DNA of 64,000 bases, taken from Rhynochetos jubatus (lineage: Eukaryota; Chordata; Aves; Eurypygiformes; Rhynochetidae). The position numbers and the translations under genes were made by a program. Every line of letters starts with the position of its first letter. Position 1 is the stretch's first letter. The notes under the pieces were generated by a model. That model did no database searches. It had not been told where the DNA came from and was given only the letters and a program-made list of their open reading frames with translations. Below, piece after piece: positions 57,664 to 64,000 of the stretch. Location of the stretch: positions 2,613,273 through 2,677,272 of the forward strand of contig CM050677.1 in NCBI GenBank assembly GCA_027574665.1, given 5' to 3'.

Positions 57664-59245
57664 GACCATTAGATGAACATAAATCACAGAGTAATAGAGT
57701 TTGGAAGAGACTCTGGAGATCTCTGGTTCAACTCTCACTCAAAGCAGGCCCAAATGCAGCAGCTGCACAAGGCCTTAACCAGTTCAGTTCTGAAAATCTG
57801 CAAGATATTTAAGGATTTTTCAGAGTCCCTGGTTCAGTGTTCAACTACATTGTGAAAAATTATTCCTGAAAATCTAACTGTCGTAGCTTTGCCCCAGCTA
57901 GTCTATGTTTTGCTTCACCCCATAACACATCAAGCTGGAGAGGTGGTGCCAGCCCGGGGCCTGCGGCACTGCAGGACCAGCGGGGGGGGGTGGGGGTGGG
58001 GATATGGGTGGAAAGGCTTGTGGTTGGACACGACCCTGGGAAGGGGAAGGGTCTGAGGGGGCTTCCGGCCGAGGGGGCTGGGGGTTTGTTTGTTGTGGGA
58101 CCTCGTGGCGAGTGGTCGGTGCTCTGGGCAGAGCCTGCGTCTTGCCAGGCAGATCGGTCTAGGAGTCGGGGTTTGAAAGGTTTTTTCCTCTCTCTTACTC
58201 TCTCGGCCCCCGGGTGGTTTCGTGGGGGGTTTGCTCCCTTCGGGTGAGTTTTCTTTCCTTTTTTCCCTTCTTGGGGTGGGATCCTGTATCATTTGTTCTA
58301 CCCTCTTCCTCCGTTCCTTACATTACTCATTAGCATTGTTTGTAACTCCCTAAGTTTCATTTATATAATTAAATAGTTCTTATCTCAACTCCTAGGGACT
58401 TTTCCTCGGTTTGTTCCTCTGACCCTTCCTCACCGGGGTGGGGGGGGGGGGGGGGCGGAGTGGTAGAATAGGCTAGTCGTGAAACCACGACACTAACTGA
58501 AATTTCTCATGTTGTTTTCATTTGTTCTCATCCTACCTCTGTGCACCTGCAAGAAGAATCTAGCTCTGCCTTTTATATACCCTCCCAAAAGGTAGCCGAA
58601 TGTCACACTAAGATCCCACCTGAGTCTTCCGGAGAGAGAACAAACTCAGTTGTCTCAGCATCATGTCTTGTGCTCCAGCCTCCACCTCTCCTGTACTTCT
58701 TTACACAAAAGTCTACTGTGTTCTGGGTAGTCTCAAACTAGACCCATTACTGCAGAAAGGGTTTCACAAGTGTTGAACAGGTGGGGAGAACTACTTTCCT
58801 TGACCTGCCACCTACGCTCTTTTTAAGGCAGCCCAGAACATGCTTGCTTTACTGACTCATGTTCACTTGTTCACAGGAACTTCAAGCCTCTTTCTGCAAA
58901 GCTGCTTTCCAGCCAATCAGCTGCAAGACTTCTGTTCCACATCAGGATTAGGGCTTTTCTCTAAACTGCATTGAACATTGGTGGTGTTTCTTTTGATACA
59001 TTTCTTGGCTTGTCAAGGTCAGTCTCAATAGTAGCCTTGCCCTCCAGTCTAACTTGGTATCGTCGACAAAGTGAGAGTGAACTCTGTCCCGTTATCCAGG
59101 ATGTAAATAAAACCAGTATTGATCCCCAAAGGATTTCACTAATGACCATCTGCCAGTTATATTTTGCATTACTGAACTTTTGAACTTGGAGGTCCACCAC
59201 ATTATAATCCAAGTCTCCATTCCAGAGCTCACCAGTATTTTAAGT
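57664..59245 (-). mobile_element. CR1 LINE 3' region, split by a family B LTR
   Basis: 57664-57878 is the reversed CR1 3' tail (TAATAGAGTTTGGAAGAGACTCTGG, CTGGTTCA.TGTTC). 58493-59245 continues it exactly: CTGTGCACCTGCAAGAAGAATCTAGCTC, AAGATCCCACCTGAGTCTTC, CTTGACCTGCCACC, CTGACTCATGTTCA, and AACTTGGTATCGTCGACAAA of the ORF2 FADDTKL region. The 614-bp LTR between the halves is flanked by CTAAC. Confidence 0.9.
57879..58492 (+). mobile_element. Solo LTR (family B), TSD CTAAC, inserted in CR1
   Basis: It is 614 bp, TGTCGTAGCTTTGCCCCAGC to AACCACGACA, with perfect CTAAC at 57874-57878 and 58493-58497. It contains G runs at 57982-57990 and 58440-58455. Its end (GGCTAGTCGTGAAACCACGACA) is like the family A ends, so the two families are related. 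Confidence 0.95.
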
Positions 59246-59494
59246 ACAACCTAGGTCTGGGATAGCAATTGTTATAAAACACTCTTCTTCAGGGTCATGG
59301 AGAGAATATCAAATACAGGCATTCTCTTATGAAAGGAGATGATTTCCAGCTTGTCTGTCTTCGCACATCAGCATAACAAGTTCCCACAGGTTCTAGCAAT
59401 CCTGAGCACCACCCAAATCATTGGAAGTGCTCCAACCATCTGCAGCCCAGGACATGGTGTCACAAAGCTGTCAGGGTTTGATAAGGTGAAGAGG

Positions 59495-60121
59495 TGTTGT
59501 GGTTTTTATCACAACCAGCCGCTCTACCACTCCAACCCCCCACCCCCCATCCCCCCTCCCGGTGAGGAAGGGTCAGAGGAACAAACCGAGGAAAAGTCCC
59601 TAGGAGTTGAGATAAGAACTATTTAATTATATAAATGAAACTTAGGGAGTTACTAACAATGCTAGTGCTAATGAGTAATTTAAGAAACAGAGATAGGAGG
59701 TAGAACAAATGACACAGGATTTCACCCCAAGAAGGGAAAAAGAAAAGAAAACCAACCCGAAGGGAGCAAAACCCCCAAGAAACCACCCGGGGGCTGAGAG
59801 CAGGGAGAGTAAGAGAGAAAAAAACTTCAAAACCCCGACTCCTAGACCGAACTGCCTGGCCAGACACTCACTCTGCCCGGAGCACCCACCACTTGCCATG
59901 AGGTCCCCACAGTAAAGAAACCCCCAGTCTCCTTGGCCGGAAGCCCCCTCAGACCCTTCCCCTTTCCAGGGTCATACCCAACCATAAGCCTTTCCACCCA
60001 TATCCCCACCCCCTTCCCGCCGGTCCTGCAGTGCTGCGGGCCCTGGGCTGGCACCACCTATCCAGCTTGATGTGTTATGGGGTGAAGCAAAATATAGACT
60101 AAGTGGTGCAAAGCTAAGACA
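59495..60121 (-). mobile_element. Solo LTR (family B), TSD AGAGG
   Basis: Reverse orientation copy of the 57879-58492 LTR. The minus strand runs TGTCTTAGCTTTGCACCAC (60121) to GATAAAAACCACAACA (59495). AGAGG flanks it at 59490-59494 and 60122-60126. It is 627 bp. Confidence 0.94.
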
Positions 60122-60126
60122 AGAGG

Positions 60127-61284
60127 AAACCCTATAGTTTCTGATGTTTCTCTGTAGATGTGAATACACAGAGGACCTCCACAAGAGCAGCAGTTGCTAG
60201 CATCTGGGGGAAGAAACAGGAGACATGGCTCTGGAGCCCACTCCCACAGAGGCCTTTGCCCCTGTGCTGGAAAAAAAGGGGACACAGGCAAATGATTATT
60301 CCCAAGGATGCGACAGAAATGGTTAAGTAACCAAGAGAAGGAGAAAACTTGGGGGAATATGCATGCTCAGACCCCAATTTCCTCCATGACTGGTGAGACT
60401 TTTAACACATTAGGATACCAAAGGCTGTAGAAGGAAAACAGGTATCCCCAGACTGTGCCCTAGAAAAAATCATGCTGTTGATCCCATGTTCCAGCCACAG
60501 ACACTGAGCTCAGAAATGTAAAAGGCCTCTTCTACAGGACAAGGCTCCTTCAGGAGGCACAGGAAGCATGATCAGAAGATGGGGCACATGTGAACATCCC
60601 AGTTCAGCCCTACCACTTACATACATGGACTTCAAAGTCTGCACAAGCTGAAACCAAAGAAGGGAATGTGTACACACTTCATGTGTCCAACCCCCAGATG
60701 GGTGCATTCCCTACTACATAAACGCAAGTGTTGTTTCTTGGGGGTATTTCTATCCCTGTCTCAAGGACAGATAAGGGGAAGACATTCAGAGGGAGCAAGC
60801 ACATGATTTAGAATGGATAAGGTATGCAAAGATTTAGGCTACAGGATTGATGTCATGATCTAGTTCAAGTGCCCCACCTTCATTTGAGAGCTTGTTTGGT
60901 AGTATCAGCTCTCCACATCGAGAGTGTGGGAGTGAAAGGAAGGCTGGAATGATTTAAGCATAGGGCAGATCTGGATACAAAGCTCTGCTTCTGATCGCTT
61001 GAAAACTCTGTTCTACTCCACCAAAAAAAAAAATTAAAAAACACAAATCATTGTCCTCTCATTTGAGGCTCATCATCATGACAGTTTTTAATCAAAAGCA
61101 GGGAAAACAAAGGTTTACCTTTCCCCAGCTCTTAGATGGAAGTCACAGAAGCCAGACTTCCACCACCCTCCTGGGAGAATTTGGACAGTGATTCTGAAAA
61201 AAAGTCAGCAAACACACAGGTGCCTGAGCCTTGCACGGAGCCTCTCCCAGAGGTGGCAGAGGCCACCTTAGGTCAGAATATCTC
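60127..61284. other. No recognisable gene or repeat
   Basis: Short frames only. This is A/T-richer sequence before the GC-rich block begins at about 61290. Confidence 0.45.
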
Positions 61285-61787
61285 CTAACAGGACCCACTG
61301 CTCCCAGCGGTGGTAGTTTTCCTCAAACGGGCCCTGTTCGGGCAGACTGGGCACACAGCTGCCAGGTGTGACGGGCCCACAGGACACTCACTGCGGACTC
61401 CCAGGCCCGGCCCTGCCGCCGGCAGCCAGCGCTTCCCCGGATAAGCCAGGGGACTGGCCACATTGTCCCTACCGGGGACAGAGAAACTGCCCGCGGGCAG
61501 GGCCGGGACGAGGCCGCAGCGCCGCCCCCCAACCAGCCAGCGCTGTCCCCAATCCCCATCCACGCCAAACCATCCACGCGCCCCGCCGCACTGCAAACAG
61601 CGCGCCCCGAAACTACGGATCGGGACTACTGCTCTCGGGTGCCGACACCCTGAGCTACCGCAGCGGCCACTCGCTACCCGCAGGGGCGCTAGGCTTGGGC
61701 GCGGAGGAAGGAAGTAGCCGCCCCGCCCGAGTGCTACCAGCTTCCGAGAGCAGGCCGCGCGGCCGCAGGGAACCGCTCTGTGCTCTG

Positions 61788-62062
61788 CCTAGCAACAGCC
61801 GCCTCTTGGCTCTGATTGGCTTTTGGAAGGAGCAGCTGTGTGATCCGCCTAGCAACAGCCGCCTCTTGGCTCTGATTGGCTTTTAGAAGGAGCCTCTTGT
61901 GTGATCTGCCTAGCAACAGCCGCCGCTTGGCTCTGATTGGCTTTTAGAAGGAGCCTCTGTGTGATCTGCCTAGCAACAGCCGCCGCTTGGGTCTAATTGG
62001 CTTTTGGAAGGAGCCGTCGTCTAATCTGCCTAGCAACAGCCGCCGCTTGGCTCTCATTGACT
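61788..62062 (+). repeat. Five tandem 60-bp modules, each RFX X-box-like site plus CCAAT (Y) box
   Basis: CCTAGCAACAG starts at 61788, 61848, 61909, 61969 and 62029 (period 60-61). After 16 bases in each unit comes ATTGG, the inverted CCAAT box, at 61815, 61875, 61936 and 61996; the fifth has ATTGA at 62056. CCTAGCAACAG is the RFX-binding X1 core known from MHC class II promoters, and (CTG)ATTGGC is their NF-Y-binding Y box. No X2 (CRE-like) site lies between them. Confidence 0.85.
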
Positions 62063-62103
62063 CTTAGAAAGCTTTAGGAGCGTGGATCCAGTAAAGCCTT
62101 CGA

Positions 62104-62231
62104 CGCATGCGCAATCTGAGGATCCAGTTCGCCTCTGTCACTTCGCGACACTTAAATGTGCGCATGCGTACCACGGCTGGCGGCGTCTCTCCGTCATGCC
62201 CTTTCCCGGTTAAGAGAACTGCGCCTGCGCA
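62104..62231 (+). promoter_or_regulatory. Three NRF1-like sites
   Basis: CGCATGCGCA (62104-62113), TGCGCATGCG (62159-62168) and TGCGCCTGCGCA (62220-62231) match the NRF1 palindrome (T/C)GCGCA(T/C)GCGC with at most small departures. They lie between the X/Y modules and the exon. Confidence 0.7.
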
Positions 62232-62334
62232 ACATTCACTGACTTGGCGATGAGTTGAGCGTGCGCCTGTGCTGTCCCGCAGTGCCCCGGAAACGCTTAC
62301 TTGGGCTGGTTCCGGCCGCCTCAGCCTAACCTGC

Positions 62335-62509
62335 GGGCTCCAGCGTGGGGGCCGCGGGCTCCAGCGTGGGGGCCGCGGGCTCCAGCGTGGGGGCCGCGGG
62401 CTCCAGCGTGGGGGCCGCGGGCTCCAGCGTGGGGGCCGCGGGCTCCAGCGTGGGGGCCGCGGGCTCCAGCGTGGGGGCCGCGGGCTCCAGCGTGGGGGCC
62501 GCGGGCTCA
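62335..62509 (+). repeat. 21-bp minisatellite, about 8 copies, in the DAD1-like reading frame
   Basis: The unit GGGCTCCAGCGTGGGGGCCGC repeats without interruption. Because 21 is a multiple of 3, it encodes a repeated GAAGSSV heptapeptide in frame with the DAD1-like exon. An in-frame TAA at 62327-62329 lies just upstream and no ATG occurs in this frame, so the repeat may have displaced the normal start or may be untranslated. Confidence 0.93.
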
Positions 62510-62706
62510 GTGGGTTCAGTGGTACGGCGCTTCCTGGCGGAGTGCGGCAGCAGCACGCCGAGCCGCCTCAAGGAGCTGGACGCCTGCCTTGTCTACGTGC
62601 TGCTCACCGGGGCGCTCCAGTTCGGCTACTGTCTCGGCGTCGGCACCTTCCCCTTCAGTTCTTTCCTCAGCGGCATCATCCACCGTCGGCAGCTTCATCC
62701 TCGGCG
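62510..62706 (+). pseudogene. DAD1: DAD1 first-exon-like sequence without ATG and with a frame break
   Basis: DAD1 is the small membrane subunit of the ER oligosaccharyltransferase (N-glycosylation). Codons from 62510 give [18 protein letters not shown], then [19 protein letters not shown], then [11 protein letters not shown], a clear match to the DAD1 N-terminus through its first membrane span. The family then has about four residues before VGSFIL. Here 10 bases are present where 12 are expected, so VGSFIL (62685-62702) falls in another frame. G|GTCAGT at 62706/62707 is a usable donor at about the right place for the end of exon 1. No ATG precedes the match in frame. The next exons are not seen by 64000. 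It could be a duplicated dead exon, or the true gene with sequence errors in a GC-rich repeat. The promoter-like upstream block argues against a processed copy. Confidence 0.7.
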
Positions 62707-62712
62707 GTCAGT

Positions 62713-63288
62713 GCTCCTCCACGCCTGCCCCGGCCCCGCGCGGCTTTCCCTGGAATCCCCTTAGCAACCGCGCACTCCGTAGCAAAGGCTGAGCCCCGCC
62801 CTTAGCGACTCCGGTACCGCCAGCAATTCCCAGAGGGCCTCGGCCGTCAGAGAGATGCCCTAGAAATAGAATCATATAATCATATACTCAAATCTTTTGT
62901 ATTAACCACAGGATTCCTTACCAAGGGAGTCACTCACAGCAGCCCTGACACCTACTCTGGCAGCCAGGGAGTCCCCATGGCAACCTTCAACACGATTCTC
63001 CCATAACACCAAGTTCTACTCCCAGAAATGCCGAAGCTCCTGGCCCAGACTGGCCTGCAGCAGGATGCTTCACAGGAGCTGTGAATTCGTAGGAGTCCTG
63101 CCCATATGCACCACAGAACCTGGCACCTTATTAGCCTTGGGTTGTCCTTGCTTCTCGCCAGCAGACAAGGAGCCCTCCCTTTTACCATCTTGTATTGGTG
63201 CTCTTCTGCAACAATCCTATGGTGAAACCCAACTCTAGCAATGACTGCTTCAGGGTGTTGCTTTCCTATCATATCCCTCCAAACCACC
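62713..63288. other. No recognisable exon or repeat; would be DAD1 intron 1 if the gene is real
   Basis: GC content falls quickly after 62830. I do not see the rest of the DAD1 coding sequence here or farther right. Confidence 0.4.
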
Positions 63289-63290
63289 TT

Positions 63291-63360
63291 AGAATCATAG
63301 AATATTTTAGGTTGGAAAAGACCTTTAAGGTCATCTCTTCAGCCCTCCCAGTACACCCAG
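63291..63360 (-). mobile_element. CR1 3' tail fragment
   Basis: TTAGAATCATAGAATATTTTAGG and TTGGAAAAGACCTTTAAGGTCATC are the reversed CR1 3' end. Confidence 0.75.
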
Positions 63361-63489
63361 TGGAGAACATAGAAATATCCCTGTTTCTGTGTCAATCACA
63401 TCCTGTTACAGCCTGTTCCCCTCAGGACTCACTTGGCCACCGCTGATAGTGTTGTGCTAATGGAAAGCTGATTGCATTTACCTTATTGC

Positions 63490-63828
63490 AGCCTTCCAGT
63501 ACCTGAAGGGGGCCTACAAGGAAGCTGGGTGGGGACTTTTTACAAGGTCCTGTAGTGACAGGACAAGGGGTGATGGGTTTAAATTGAAAGAGGGTCAACT
63601 TAGATTAGACATCAGGAAAAAATTCTTCCCGGAGAGACTGGTGAGGCACTGGAACAGGTTGCCCAGTGAAGTTGTGGATGCCCCATCCCTGGCAGTCTTC
63701 AAGGCCAGGCTGGATGAGGCTTGGAGCAACCTGGTCTAGTGGAGGGTGTCCCTGCCCGTGGAAGGGCATCAAAACTGGATGATCTTTTAAGGTCCCTTCC
63801 AACCTAAACCATTCTATGATTCTATGAT
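63490..63828 (+). mobile_element. CR1 LINE 3' end
   Basis: Contains CAGCCTTCCAGTACCTGAAGGGGGCCTAC, GACAGGACAAGGGGTGATGGGTTTAAA, ATCAGGAAAAAATTCTTC, CTGGAACAGGTTGCCCAGTGAAGTTGTGGATGCCCCATCCC, and ends with ATTCTATGATTCTATGAT at 63828. It retains a good match to the avian CR1 3' UTR and looks relatively young. Confidence 0.94.
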
Positions 63829-64000
63829 AAAAGCTCTGTGCAAATCCCCTGCAAGTGTCCTGCCTATCTTATAATAAAAATGGAGTTACCTTTTCTTGTG
63901 GTACTCTGTTGGAACAGTGACCCAGACTGGCTTGGGCTGCCCCAGTAAGACTGCTTTCCCACTGCTACAGGCCCAGTGTTCTTCGTGTTAGGCCGACAAG

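Larger units (their letters stand above)
61285..62330 (+). promoter_or_regulatory. CpG-rich promoter-like block upstream of the DAD1-like exon
   Basis: Base composition changes sharply to GC-rich with many CpG. The block holds five tandem X-box/CCAAT modules (61788-62060) and then three NRF1-like palindromes just ahead of the DAD1-like exon. Multiple NF-Y and NRF1 sites without a TATA box are typical of vertebrate housekeeping promoters. The transcription start is not visible; by position it may lie at about 62230-62320. A divergent gene to the left is possible, but I see no coding exon for one in 61285-61780. Confidence 0.65.

Noticed and set aside
62326-62571. Minus-strand frame with TLEPAAP repeats
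   Set aside because: Antisense reading of the same 21-bp minisatellite; no support beyond the repeat.
62269-62805. 178-codon frame starting at an ATG-like codon and reading RGLQRGG repeats through the minisatellite
   Set aside because: It is an alternative frame of the 21-bp repeat. The DAD1-matching frame is a different one, and this frame loses all similarity after the repeat.
1-64000. tRNA, rRNA or snoRNA genes
   Set aside because: I looked for box A/B patterns, a T-loop GGTTCGA with acceptor stem, and rRNA cores by eye and found none that I could support. A covariance-model scan would be decisive.

Overview
The window looks like a piece of a bird (Aves) nuclear genome. The main evidence is many CR1 LINE fragments with the avian 3' end (ATTCTATG octamer tail), two class II endogenous retroviruses (ERVs), several bird-type solo LTRs, olfactory-receptor (OR) relics and degenerate CCCTAA repeats. 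I cannot name the species. Most of the sequence is repeats or broken genes. No gene here can be called intact with certainty.

Layout. 1-10286 is a satellite array with a 472-bp unit, closed by one decayed edge unit (10287-10710). Next is a CR1 copy on the minus strand, split by a complete + strand provirus, ERV1 (11033-17846). ERV1 has 359-bp LTRs, a 6-bp target duplication (GGTGTC), a tRNA-Trp type primer site, broken gag / dUTPase-protease / pol, and a shortened env. At 18266-18480 is a fragment of a gene whose longer copy lies at 36.5-37.8 kb. 18652-19245 is degenerate interstitial telomeric repeat, C-rich strand on +, which fits a subtelomere with the chromosome end to the left. 23338-29886 is a second provirus, ERV2, on the minus strand (TSD CCCCCA, tRNA-Lys3 primer site). 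It has lost nearly all of pol, and a solo LTR sits in its gag.

From 35.4 to 60.1 kb, CR1 copies and solo LTRs alternate with three dead OR genes (44.9-45.8 kb +, 47.4-47.7 kb +, 51.7-52.4 kb -). Target duplications (TSDs) give the insertion order at several points. 36466-37810 on the minus strand is the best candidate for an unrecognised host protein gene. It has an open frame of 500 codons with an amphipathic helix that fits the PKA RII-anchoring (AKAP) pattern.

The right end (61.3-62.7 kb) is a GC-rich promoter-like block. It holds five 60-bp tandem modules, each with an RFX X-box-like site (CCTAGCAACAG) followed by an inverted CCAAT box (degenerate in the fifth), then three NRF1-like sites, then a 21-bp minisatellite, then sequence matching the first exon of DAD1 (oligosaccharyltransferase subunit). 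That exon has no visible ATG and carries a frame break. The elements mainly record insertion history; the only likely working units are the promoter/DAD1-like block and perhaps the AKAP-like gene.
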